32,417 nt of DNA from NCBI GenBank assembly GCA_001794215.1, contig MGJK01000008.1, positions 1 through 32,417 of the forward strand, written 5' to 3'. The notes under the pieces were generated by a model. That model had not been told where the DNA came from. It saw nothing but the letters and a program-made list of their open reading frames with translations, and did not search any database. Position numbers and translations under genes: made by a program. The stretch comes from Candidatus Yanofskybacteria bacterium RIFCSPHIGHO2_01_FULL_44_24. GTDB lineage: Bacteria > Patescibacteriota > Minisyncoccia > 2-02-FULL-40-12 > GWA2-44-9. Of the stretch, positions 22,586 to 31,500 are shown in pieces (positions within the stretch are counted from its first letter, which is position 1; the number at the start of each line of letters is the position of its first letter).

Positions 22586-24748
22586 TTATTTGCCGAGGAG
22601 GTAGAGGCGTTGGATTTCGTCGGCGGAGAGCGCGCGGTTATAGATGCGGACGTCGTCGATTTTACCAGTCGTAAATTCACTTGCCGTATCAAACGTACCC
22701 AAGTAACTTGCTCCGATAAGAGTTGGTAAATTTACGTTAGCGGAATTTTTTTTATTTGCAATGCTACCGTCTACGTAGTTTACCCATCCGTTTGTAGTAT
22801 TTTTCTTCCACGTCATTGCAACGTGGTGCCAATTACCATCTTGTATATTATAACTGCCATAGCTTAGACCAACTGTTCCACCATCAGTAGAAATAACAGA
22901 CTTTGGTGTAGCGCTCCAGGCAATAACGATATAGGCAGTGGAGTCAGGCTGAAGTCGAATGAACGATTCCGCGTCTGTACCTTTATACCAACCAGCAAGA
23001 GTAATCTCGGTTCTAGCGCTCACTAAAGAATTTACACTAGATGGCAGTGTTACATAATCATTATTCCCGTCAAAATCTAAAGCCTGCCCGAGTTTGGAAT
23101 TTTTGCTATCAACCCAATCATTAGGAGGATCCATGTTCGTTAATCGGCCATTGTTTCCATTTGAAGTTCGATCAAAGGCAATCGAGCCGCCTTTTCCGAA
23201 ATTGAAATCCCAGTACCCGACGAGGCCCTTGTCTAATTGAACGGTGGCGACTTTAGGTTTGGTCATATTATAGAGCCGTTTTATTTCGTCTTCAGAGAGA
23301 ACCCGGTTATAAATTCGAAGCTCATCAATCTTACCGTTTGTTGAGGTTGTGTTCGGACTCCGGCCTGTACCAATATAGGTGGTTTCCGCCGAATCGTTAG
23401 CCTTGGTGCCGCTGCCGTCATCAACGTTTAGCGCCTGGGCGACACCATTTTTATAAATCTTCAGACGATTACTGCCGGAATCAGTATAAGTAAAGACTAG
23501 ATGATACCATTGGCCAACTGCAAGATTAGCATTACTCGTTTCACTATCAAGTTTCGTCGTGGTTTGCCGAATGAGAACTCTAATTTCATCCGTAGTAACA
23601 CCGGATATACCCAACTGATACCCCGTAAGACCGACATCGTTATTAATAAACATGTCATTTACATTGGGCGTGGAATCAAAATAAACCCACATTGACCAGG
23701 TTGCTTTACTAAGATTGCTTAGAATAGAAGGATTCCCAAGAATAATATAATCATCCGTCCCGTCAAAATCCAAAGCCGTGCCGAGGCCTGATTTTGAATC
23801 AACCCAGCTTAAAGAAGGGTCTGCCGCGTTGGTCAATCGCCCATGGCTACCGTTCCCCGACATGTCAAAAGCGAGACTTCCCTTTTTTCCAAATTCAAAA
23901 TCCCAATAGCCGACAAGGCCGCGGGAAAGCGGGACAGTGGCGATTTTGGGCTGGGTGGCGAGGTAGAGGCGTTTTATTTCGTCGGCAGAAAGGATACGAT
24001 TGTAGATTCTAACTTCATCTATTTTTCCGTCCCACTCACCGCTTGTACCCAATCGCGAACCGATACGGACAGCGTTCGAACCGGTAACTCTCGTTCCAGA
24101 ACCAGTGCCAAGATCAGAAACATTGGGCGAGAATATTCCATCTATGTACCACTTGGCATCATTATTCACATTGCTTCCATCATATGTAACCGCCAGATGG
24201 TACCACCTGTCTTGAGTTAATGTCCCGGCAGCAGTTTCCCATTTTTGGCCAGTAGTCCATTCGCTGTTAAATACTCCTCGATTGCCGCCAACGATGCCCA
24301 AGCTGTAATGATCAGTCGCACCGCTACCTATGGTTACGGCTCGGTCAGTCCCCAAGACAGTTTGATACACCCAGGCAGAGATGGTAATAGTGGTTGTATC
24401 TACACCCGTAGCAGAGGTAGTGTCAACATAATCCGTCCCGTCGAAATCCAAGGCTGTCCCGAGGCCGGATTTTGAATCTACCCAGTCCGTCGCCGGATCC
24501 ATGCTCGTTAGTTTGCCGTTATTGCTGTTACCGCTTAAATCCCAAGCAATATCAGTATTGCGACCCTGGTTAAAATCCCAATATCCGACAAGGCCGAGGT
24601 TGTTGACGGGACGGCTAATCGTGGCAGTGGCATGCGCATCATCGCTGAAAAAGATGCTCGTCAGCACCAAAACAAGCGCGATGATGCTAATTTTCAATTT
24701 CCCCGCCTGCGCCAAGGCTTTGGCGGGCAGGCAATTTTCAATTTTCAT
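22586..24748 (-). CDS. secreted triple LamG (concanavalin-like) protein
   Basis: 720 aa from the ATG at 24748 (24760 also possible; the longer frame opens at a TTG). Signal peptide residues 1-40 have an n-region (NCLPAKALAQAGK) encoded by a palindromic repeat and a core ISIIALVLVLTSIFF ending DAHA. Three LamG/concanavalin-A-like domains follow in tandem, each about 220-230 aa. Each starts with GLVGYWDF, continues 'SGN..NG.LT ... DWVDSKSGLGTALDFDGTD', then WYHLAVTYDG, and ends KIDEVRIYNRILSADEIKRLY. Domains of this type bind sugars or adhesion ligands. Nothing else follows the third domain, so there is no visible wall anchor. Confidence 0.85.
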   Translation of the reverse strand: MKIENCLPAKALAQAGKLKISIIALVLVLTSIFFSDDAHATATISRPVNNLGLVGYWDFNQGRNTDIAWDLSGNSNNGKLTSMDPATDWVDSKSGLGTALDFDGTDYVDTTSATGVDTTTITISAWVYQTVLGTDRAVTIGSGATDHYSLGIVGGNRGVFNSEWTTGQKWETAAGTLTQDRWYHLAVTYDGSNVNNDAKWYIDGIFSPNVSDLGTGSGTRVTGSNAVRIGSRLGTSGEWDGKIDEVRIYNRILSADEIKRLYLATQPKIATVPLSRGLVGYWDFEFGKKGSLAFDMSGNGSHGRLTNAADPSLSWVDSKSGLGTALDFDGTDDYIILGNPSILSNLSKATWSMWVYFDSTPNVNDMFINNDVGLTGYQLGISGVTTDEIRVLIRQTTTKLDSETSNANLAVGQWYHLVFTYTDSGSNRLKIYKNGVAQALNVDDGSGTKANDSAETTYIGTGRSPNTTSTNGKIDELRIYNRVLSEDEIKRLYNMTKPKVATVQLDKGLVGYWDFNFGKGGSIAFDRTSNGNNGRLTNMDPPNDWVDSKNSKLGQALDFDGNNDYVTLPSSVNSLVSARTEITLAGWYKGTDAESFIRLQPDSTAYIVIAWSATPKSVISTDGGTVGLSYGSYNIQDGNWHHVAMTWKKNTTNGWVNYVDGSIANKKNSANVNLPTLIGASYLGTFDTASEFTTGKIDDVRIYNRALSADEIQRLYLLGK
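24701..24732. repeat. REP-like palindrome inside the LamG signal peptide codons
   Basis: The region contains CCCGCC...GGCGGG and GCCTG...CAGGC pairings with GCCAAGGCTTTGGC in the centre, flanked on both sides by AATTTTCAATTT-type sequence. It supplies about 11 codons of the signal peptide n-region (CLPAKALAQAG). Confidence 0.6.
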
Positions 24749-24771
24749 TGAATATAACATTAAATAAATTT

Positions 24772-25137
24772 TCAATTAGATTTATCTATAGATGAGGTGA
24801 TTTTCTGAAAAATCATGGTCAACTCTTGGCATTCTTGCCATAGCTTATCTACGGCATCCTTATTGTCGGGAAAGTATTTAACTATCATTCTAAGCCAATG
24901 CTTAGATTCTTGTGCCTCCTTCTTACAAATAAAAATCTTATTCCTAAAATCCTTTTTAGAACTACCCGAATTAGCTTCCATGTAATTAGCGCCTATACTC
25001 GTGCCTGAACGAACCAATTGGTTAATTAGTGGTTTGCTTATAGAATCCTGCTTCAGGCCTTTGCAAAAATCTATAATATCCTCTCCAAACTTTGCAGTTC
25101 TCTCTTCTAGATTGTATTTGTTTGGTAATTGATTCAT
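24772..25137 (-). CDS. four-helix-bundle protein (23S rRNA IVP family)
   Basis: 121 aa from the ATG at 25137, which opens directly with the family pattern (MNQLPNKYNLEERTAKFGEDIIDFCK). A longer frame to 25215 would overlap the upstream gene and has no family resemblance. The diagnostic 'QLVRSGTSIGANYMEANSGSSKKDFRNKI' and the helix 'CKKEAQESKHWLRMI' are present; these proteins form small four-helix bundles and are related to products of 23S rRNA intervening sequences. Function is unknown. In this window it stands alone between other genes, flanked by AATTGAAAATT-type repeats on both sides, which suggests arrival as a small mobile unit. Confidence 0.88.
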   Translation of the reverse strand: MNQLPNKYNLEERTAKFGEDIIDFCKGLKQDSISKPLINQLVRSGTSIGANYMEANSGSSKKDFRNKIFICKKEAQESKHWLRMIVKYFPDNKDAVDKLWQECQELTMIFQKITSSIDKSN

Positions 25138-25168
25138 TGAAAATTTATTGTAAATTGATAATTGAAAA

Positions 25169-25744
25169 TTACTTGAAAGTCCAGCTTTCAAGTATCGCCA
25201 CCATCGTTTCATCAAACTCCGGATATGTCGTTATTTGATAAAGATAGCCGTTATAGACCCACCAAATTTCACGAGTTTTACCGAGGGATTCATCCTCGCT
25301 TAAAAACACGACGCCCTGCGCTTCTCCGATCTTGATTTGGATTGCCTGCTCAATGGCCATATCCGGAGCATCTTCCTTGATCCTTGCCTCAGTCAAAACT
25401 ATGTCTTCGTCGAACGGGGTAATTGTCAACTGGAATCCGACATTCCCTTTCTGAAGCAAAACCGTCTGACTTCCATCCGCTTCTTGATTGAAGTTCCCCA
25501 CCCCGAACCCTTCCGGATATTCGAAAGAAAATTCGGGACTGTTGTGGCGGTAAATCTCCTTTTTCCCGGATTGAAGGTCGGCCAAAGAAGACTGGCTCTC
25601 TTCGGTCCGAGATTGAAGCTTTTGAGCGGTGGGCCATTCGGGATTAGGTAATTCGGAATCTTTATTCCCTTCTCGATAAAATGTAAGATACAAAACCGAA
25701 CCAATAGCCCCGACAATGATAATAAGTATGATTATTTTTTTCAT
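25169..25744 (-). CDS. membrane-anchored PsbP-like protein
   Basis: 191 aa. An N-terminal transmembrane anchor (KKIIILIIIVGAIGSVLYLTFY, residues 2-23) is followed by a polar linker and a beta-sandwich-like domain from about residue 65: YRHNSPEFSFEYPEGF ... LQLTI-type strands ... YLYQITTYPEFDETMVAILESWTF. The 'FSFEYPEGF' opening and the 'ILESWTF' close are typical of PsbP/Mog1-like domains found in many bacterial membrane-anchored proteins. It shares a 4-bp ATGA overlap with the upstream 89-aa gene, so the two are an operon. Function unknown. Confidence 0.6.
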   Translation of the reverse strand: MKKIIILIIIVGAIGSVLYLTFYREGNKDSELPNPEWPTAQKLQSRTEESQSSLADLQSGKKEIYRHNSPEFSFEYPEGFGVGNFNQEADGSQTVLLQKGNVGFQLTITPFDEDIVLTEARIKEDAPDMAIEQAIQIKIGEAQGVVFLSEDESLGKTREIWWVYNGYLYQITTYPEFDETMVAILESWTFK

Positions 25745-26010
25745 TGATCTATTTCCGGCAGATCCTGTTGCTCAGGCTCTTTAGGAAAGTACCTATCTTT
25801 ACATTCCTGACACGTCCCAAGATGCTTATCTACCACGCCCCTCACAATATCGGCCTGATTCCTGATGATCCGCATCAAATCGGGATCAAGGTGGCGCCTC
25901 CATTTTTCTTTCTCGTCGACAACGCTGAAAATTCTTTTCTTGTCGGGAGCGCCGTTCTCGTCGATGTATCGATGCAACGAATATATTTTTGATAAATTTT
26001 CTTTTGGCAT
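25741..26010 (-). CDS. small CxxC protein of unknown function
   Basis: 89 aa, soluble and charged, with residues DKEKW/RRHLDPDLMRIIRNQADIV forming a helical middle and a TCQECKDRYF motif (one CxxC pair) near the C terminus that could bind half a zinc site or make a redox pair. The last four bases overlap the start of the PsbP-like gene. A TGATATACT sequence (26023-26015 on the minus strand) resembles an extended -10 and ends only 4 nt before the ATG. A large hairpin at 26039-26075 separates it from the DUF4012 gene. No family recognised. Confidence 0.55.
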   Translation of the reverse strand: MPKENLSKIYSLHRYIDENGAPDKKRIFSVVDEKEKWRRHLDPDLMRIIRNQADIVRGVVDKHLGTCQECKDRYFPKEPEQQDLPEIDQ

Positions 26011-26038
26011 ACCCAGTATATCAGCTTCCAGTGATCTG

Positions 26039-26075
26039 CATGGGCACCATCACCGTTTTGGTGATGGTGCCCATG
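26039..26075 (-). terminator. long hairpin after DUF4012 gene
   Basis: Perfect 16-bp stem (26039-26054 with 26060-26075) around loop GTTTT, 36 bp downstream of the DUF4012 stop codon. GC-rich and very stable, but with no T tract on the minus strand, so it may be a Rho-independent stop of weak type or an mRNA 3'-end stabiliser. Confidence 0.6.
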
Positions 26076-26110
26076 ACATTACTCTTATACTAATCTTAGC
26101 ATCGTAAATC

Positions 26111-28522
26111 TTATCTCGCCACGGGGCTTAGCTTAACCGCCACGTCCTTGTCCAACTGGCCGCGTAAAATATGCAAATCCCCTATCCGGCTTGGATCAAG
26201 ACCGGAACTGACCGCTTCCCGATCTTCAATTCCCCGGAAAGAAAGTTCGAAATCTTTGACTTTCAAACCCGGCTGTTTCTGGACATAAAGCCGGTAATCT
26301 TCTCCCGGCCGCAAAACGACTTCGTATTCCAGGACAACGGTTTTTTCCGTGCCCGGATCGGTGAGCATCCAGAACCCGAAACCGGCTTTCCCGCTCTCCG
26401 TAAATATGTCCGCTCCGTCGCTGTTGGAATAAAATCCGGATTCAAATTTACCCAAATCCGGATCGGTCTTGAATCTGTAATTTTCATAATCTATCAGGGG
26501 CCGGAAATTGGGAAGATCGTTTCCGTTTATCGCCGTCAGCTCGGCGTTGCCGGGAAGAAGAACCCTAACGTAGGAAGAATTCTGCTTGTTATAAAACCCG
26601 TAACTGTTTGAACCGCCGTTATGCCGTCTGGTTATGATCAGCTTATGAAGAGCGACGTTTCCTTTCAGCGCAGTTTCCAGCCGGATGAAATTATCGGTGA
26701 CAGCATCGGTTTTTGATCCTTTGATATTGGAAAAGTTGACCATCAGATAATCGCCGGCGGTACTTTTCACTTCTCCTCCAAACCCTTTATCCATGGCAAA
26801 ACTCTCCAAAAACAAGTTATTGAAATACATAACCATCTCCTTGTGCTCAACGCCGTCAAGAATGATATTGAAAATCTCAAGCCACTTGTCCGGTCCGGCA
26901 GAAGACAGTTTTTCAATGAACTTAGGACCCATATCAATCAAGATCTGCTTGGGCTGAGCGCGGTTTTCTCCGTATTCGACTTCATTCTGGATGGTTGTCA
27001 GAAAATTGCTTCCGTCCAAAGTCAAATCGTAATCCGGCATCTCAATCGGCCCGACCAAGTCCAAAATTTGCGAAATCATTGCCGGACTAACCGTAATCAC
27101 CCCGTCAACGCCGTAACCGGCTTCGTCCTTGAAAAACTCGGCGATTTTCCGGGCTGAAGCCGGGAAATCGGCAAACCAGTTAGCATCCCTCATCCCCCAA
27201 GTCGGCGTAATATGCTGAAGCTGTCTGGGCGGAACTATATTTTCCTTGATCTGGCCGTCGAGGTTATAGACGTCATCAACAAAAAAGTCCTTCAGCCGAC
27301 CCTGTTCAAAAGAAATCACTCCGTAAGTTCCGGGAAATCCTCCGGTCGGCCTCAATTCGCTGGTGTTCTGAAATAAAAGAAGATATTTCTTGGCTCCGTC
27401 GGGATCAACCAAGCCCTCGAAAAAATCATAAAAACCGACTCCGTCGTCAACCAACTTCTCGAAATACGAAAACTGGGACCGGAAATTCTCGAAACTTTCT
27501 CTTTTATCGGCCGGAATGATTGACTCGTCGATATCGGCCAAAAGAAGTTTGGCTTTCTGGATGTTGCTACGCGAAACCATCAGGGCCTTGCCGACAGCCT
27601 CAATAATTCCCGGATTCTCATTAGCCGGATTGAGGATCGAGCCGGTTCTCGAGATCATCGTAATCGCCTCCGAAATTGATTCTCCGGTACCGGCTAAAAT
27701 TTTTCCAAGCTCGATCAGATTATTCGCCGACTTCAACTTGCCCGCCCCCGGCAACCCGGCCAAAATTCTGCCGATATCAGATCCTAAAAAATTCAGCCTG
27801 TCCCCGGCTGAAGAAAAATCTCGGTAAGCCCGGCTGAATTTTTCCGCGGCAGAAGCAAAGTTAAAATTCCTCGCATCCTCTTCGGCATTTTCAAGATTCT
27901 GCAAACCGGCATTTCCGCTTCGAATTAATTCATTTTTAATTATAAACCCGTAATTTCCGACGATTAAAAAACCGGCGATTATAATTCCGACAACGACCGT
28001 CCACCAAATCCATAATCTTTTCTTTTTTCTTTGAAATCCCTGAAGCCTGGCTTCAAGAATGAGGGCTTCAGGAATGAGTTCTGGCGGCAACGGCAAATCT
28101 TGGGCATATTTAAGTCCCTGAAGCCTGGCTTCGGGAACTGGTTCGCGGATTTTAGAAATTATTCTTCCATAATCCTCTTTCGGCGGTTTTCTTGAAATAA
28201 CCGGCTTGTATCGAGGCTTGGCCGGGTAGTTCTGGCGGTGAACTTTAGCGCCGAAGCTCGCTAATTCTACGACGACATTTCTCACGCTCGAATTTAAAAC
28301 TCCCTCAAAAGAAGGCTCATCCAACCAAGGGCGCCCCTTGTTGTTTTGATACAAGGGCGCCCCTTGTTGTTTTGATACAAGGGCGCCCCTTGTTGCGGTT
28401 TTTTGTACGATTGGTGTACCTATTTTCTTTTTGCGTAAATCAATAACCGACCGGTTAGATATCGGTTTTTGCTTCGATCCGTTTATTACTTCCTCCAAGA
28501 AATCGTCAAAAGTCCCTTTCAT
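26111..28522 (-). CDS. DUF4012 membrane protein with repeat-built cytoplasmic tail
   Basis: 803 aa. Residues 1-168 are a basic, low-order cytoplasmic tail. The transmembrane helix is at about 169-190 (LWIWWTVVVGIIIAGFLIV). A helical region follows (about 195-360), then the DUF4012 domain, recognised by YLLLFQNTSELRPTGGFPGTYG and DANWFADFPASARKIAEFF with GVDGVITVSPAMISQILDL. A C-terminal beta domain ends the protein. Family members are common in Patescibacteria and some Gram-positives, are envelope proteins of unknown function, and partly resemble LytR-like domains. Residues 45-69 are coded by three copies of a 26-bp repeat read in three frames (RGALVSKQ / QGAPLYQN / KGRPWLDE), and EARLQG occurs twice at 131-162. 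The start lies just past a strong hairpin. Confidence 0.85.
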   Translation of the reverse strand: MKGTFDDFLEEVINGSKQKPISNRSVIDLRKKKIGTPIVQKTATRGALVSKQQGAPLYQNNKGRPWLDEPSFEGVLNSSVRNVVVELASFGAKVHRQNYPAKPRYKPVISRKPPKEDYGRIISKIREPVPEARLQGLKYAQDLPLPPELIPEALILEARLQGFQRKKKRLWIWWTVVVGIIIAGFLIVGNYGFIIKNELIRSGNAGLQNLENAEEDARNFNFASAAEKFSRAYRDFSSAGDRLNFLGSDIGRILAGLPGAGKLKSANNLIELGKILAGTGESISEAITMISRTGSILNPANENPGIIEAVGKALMVSRSNIQKAKLLLADIDESIIPADKRESFENFRSQFSYFEKLVDDGVGFYDFFEGLVDPDGAKKYLLLFQNTSELRPTGGFPGTYGVISFEQGRLKDFFVDDVYNLDGQIKENIVPPRQLQHITPTWGMRDANWFADFPASARKIAEFFKDEAGYGVDGVITVSPAMISQILDLVGPIEMPDYDLTLDGSNFLTTIQNEVEYGENRAQPKQILIDMGPKFIEKLSSAGPDKWLEIFNIILDGVEHKEMVMYFNNLFLESFAMDKGFGGEVKSTAGDYLMVNFSNIKGSKTDAVTDNFIRLETALKGNVALHKLIITRRHNGGSNSYGFYNKQNSSYVRVLLPGNAELTAINGNDLPNFRPLIDYENYRFKTDPDLGKFESGFYSNSDGADIFTESGKAGFGFWMLTDPGTEKTVVLEYEVVLRPGEDYRLYVQKQPGLKVKDFELSFRGIEDREAVSSGLDPSRIGDLHILRGQLDKDVAVKLSPVAR
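28038..28132. repeat. 17-bp direct repeat containing GAAGCC-T-GGCTTC
   Basis: CCCTGAAGCCTGGCTTC occurs at 28038-28054 and 28116-28132, exactly 78 bp apart, so both copies are read in the same frame and encode EARLQG. Each contains a 13-bp palindrome; a further GGGCTTCAGG half-site lies between them. Confidence 0.6.
28326..28392. repeat. 26-bp tandem repeat with GGGCGCCC palindromes inside DUF4012 gene
   Basis: CAAGGGCGCCCCTTG occurs at 28326-28340, 28352-28366 and 28378-28392; the first two copies are followed by the same 11-bp spacer TTGTTTTGATA, giving a 26-bp period. As 26 is not a multiple of 3, each copy is read in a different frame. Confidence 0.85.
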
Positions 28523-28530
28523 GGCAAAGT

Positions 28531-28551
28531 CTGCAAGGGGCGCCCTTGCAG
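28531..28551. repeat. hairpin with the same GGGCGCCC core, between propeller and DUF4012 genes
   Basis: A perfect 9-bp stem CTGCAAGGG/CCCTTGCAG with a GCG loop occupies almost the whole 31-bp gap. Its centre CAAGGGGCGCCCTTG is the reverse complement of the motif tandemly repeated inside the downstream gene. It could attenuate read-through or sequester the DUF4012 start region. Confidence 0.7.
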
Positions 28552-28553
28552 GT

Positions 28554-31500
28554 TTAGAACCGCACTATCCAATCCGCCAGCCATCCGGCTAAACCGTTAA
28601 TAAGCTGGGAAATTCCGAAATAAATGTTGCCTGCCAGCCACCACCACTCAAACAACACCGGGCTTTCACCGCCGCCACCGTTGGGATCACCGCCACCCTG
28701 AGGATTACCGCCGCCGGATTCTCCGCTCTCTCCTGGATCTCCTCCTCCGGGACCGCCTCCGCCTTGAGGCGTACCGCCGCCGGATTCTCCGCCAACACTT
28801 ACTCCTCCCCCTCCGCCATAATTGCTCACGTCCGGTGAAGGCGTCGGCGCAACACCCGAGAACACCCAGCAGGAGCTATTATTGCCTCCGTTGGTCGAGG
28901 TGTCATCGAGAGTGATATTGGCCGATCCGGAAAAACAGCCGGAATCGGCAACGGTTAAGTAGGTTGAGCCGGTCTGGGCGGATTTAAAATTCCAAAGAGA
29001 TTGACTCCCGGAAGCGGTTGATTCGACTTTAATGTTACTGCCTGATGAACCGGTCATTTTGAAAATATTTCCGATGGAAAATATCTTTCCAACCTGGAAT
29101 TTGAGCTTCTTTCCGGCGGTGGATGAGAATAAATTATGAAATACGGTGCTTCCGCTGACAGAAGCAGTTTGAGCGTTGCTGAACGAGACAGAACCAAAAT
29201 TATGATTGAAGTAGCCTTTGTTCGTCAGATTTCTTGCGATAGTTAATGTCTTTGGCGTTGAATTAAAGTACGATTCCGTAGCTAAGTTAAGATCGCGGCC
29301 CAAGGACAAGCTGACCGAAGCGGTTGCGTTGAATGACCCCCTTGAACCGATGTTTACATCGTTACTGAAAGTCTTCGTGCCCGTTTTGGAAGATATGCGC
29401 AGACGGCCGGCAACGCTGGTTGAACCGGTTACGGTTACGGGGATATTGCCGATGCTCAACGCTCCTTCAGCTACATCCAATTTGCCGTCGGCTTTGAAGT
29501 TATTCCGAGCTCGATAATTTGAGTCAACAATATCAACTGAAGGATACATTTCGGGGGCAGGAGCGGAGGCAACGCCCTGACCGGTAGTTGAAAATATCCC
29601 CGTACCAAGACCGGTCCAAGCAATACCATTATTTGAGAAAGCTAAGGTATTAGTCCCCGTACCGGTAGCGACCCATCTGGTGCCGTTCCAGGCGATGCCG
29701 TTGCCAGCGGTTGAAAATATAGAATTGCCTGCTCCCGTCCAGCTAATGCCGTCGGAGGAGTAAGCAATGGTATGACTGGCGCCAGAGCCGACGGCCACAA
29801 AACGAGTTCCGTTCCAGGCGACGGCCCGGCCGGCAACAGAAAAAATCGATGTCCCCAGTCCCGTCCAGTTTATTCCGTCGCTGGAATAAGCCAGAGTATT
29901 AGTTCCTTCGCCGACGGCGACCCAGCGGGTGCCGTTGTAGGCTACGCCCCGGCCGGCGGTTGAAAATATCAATTTACCAAGCCCAGTCCAGATAATTCCG
30001 TCCGATGAATAAGCCATCGAGTTGCTGGCTCCCTTGCCCATAGCCACCCATCTTGACCCGTTCCAGGCCACGCCGTAGCCGGCCGTAGAGAAAATCGACT
30101 TACCCAAACCGGTCCAGCCTCCACCATACGAAGATGACGCAAAAGAGTGTGGATAAGAAGCAAAGGCCATTGAGTGAGTAGCGCCTTCGCCGACGGCGAC
30201 CCAGCGGGTGCCGTTGTAGGCTACTCCGTAACCGGCAACAGAAAAGAGTCCTAAGCTTTTTGAAGCGGGTAGCCAGGTTACCCCGTCGCCTGAATAAGCG
30301 ATAGTGTTTTTGGTTCCCTGGCCGACGGCGGACCAGGTCGTCCCGCTGAAAGCGGAAGCGGAAGCGGCGGTTGAAAATGTGGAATTACTTAAACCAGTCC
30401 AGTTTATGCCGTCATTTGAATAAGCTAAAGTATTTGTTCCTTGGCCGGTGGCGACAAATTTTCTGGTATTCTCGGCAGGTTGAAGAATACCCGATTGAGC
30501 CGGATACAGATTCGGAGCCGGAGCCGAGGCAATGCCGTTGCCGGCGTTGAGGAAAAGAGAAGTGCCCGTTACGGCCGTCCAGTTTATGCCGTCGGAGGAA
30601 TAGGCAACGGAGTTGGTACCTTGGCCGACAGCGACCCAGCGGGTGCCGTTCCAGGCGATACCAAGGCCTTGAGTAGAAAATATTGAAGTACCCGTTACGG
30701 CCGCCCAGTTTATGCCGTCGGAGGAATAGGCGATGTTATTGGTGCCAGTGCCGACGGCGACCCAGCGGGTGCCGTTCCAGGCGATGCCGTGGCCGGAATT
30801 TGAAAATATAGAAGTGCCGAGTCCCGCCCAGTTTATGCCGTCATTTGAATAGGCGATGGAGTTGGTACCTTGGCCGACAGCGACCCAGCGGGTGCCGTTC
30901 CAGGCGACGCCGTAGCCTTTAGTCGAAAATATTGAAGAACCGAGTCCCGTCCAGTTTATGCCGTCGGAGGAATAGGCGATGGAGTTGTCCCCGCCGGTGT
31001 TAGGATCGCCGACGGCGACCCAGCGGGTGCCGTTCCAGGCGACGCCGAGGCCCGCATCGGCAAATATAGATGTGCCGAGTCCCGCCCAGTTTATGCCGTC
31101 GGAGGAATAGGCGATGGAGTTAGCGCCTTGGCCGACGGCGACCCAGCGGGTGCCGTTATAGGCGATGCCGTTGCCAAGAGTGGAAAATATTACACCTTCT
31201 GATAACCCCGGTGGTGAGAGTCCCGCCCAGTTTATGCCGTCATTTGAATAGGCGATGGAGTTGGTGCCATTTCCGACGGCGACCCAGCGGGTACCGAGAT
31301 GATTTGTGGGAATCGCCGTTCTCGACGGCACCATTGCCGGCGCCGGAGCGGAAGCAACGCCGTAAGCGGTGGTTGCAAAAACCGCCGTACCTTGAGGATT
31401 CCAGCCGGCATTCGGCCCGCCGGAAGAAGAGGCAAGAGTATTGGTGCCTCCGCCGACGGCGACCAGTAACTCTCCGTTCCAGGCAACGCCATAGCTGGCG

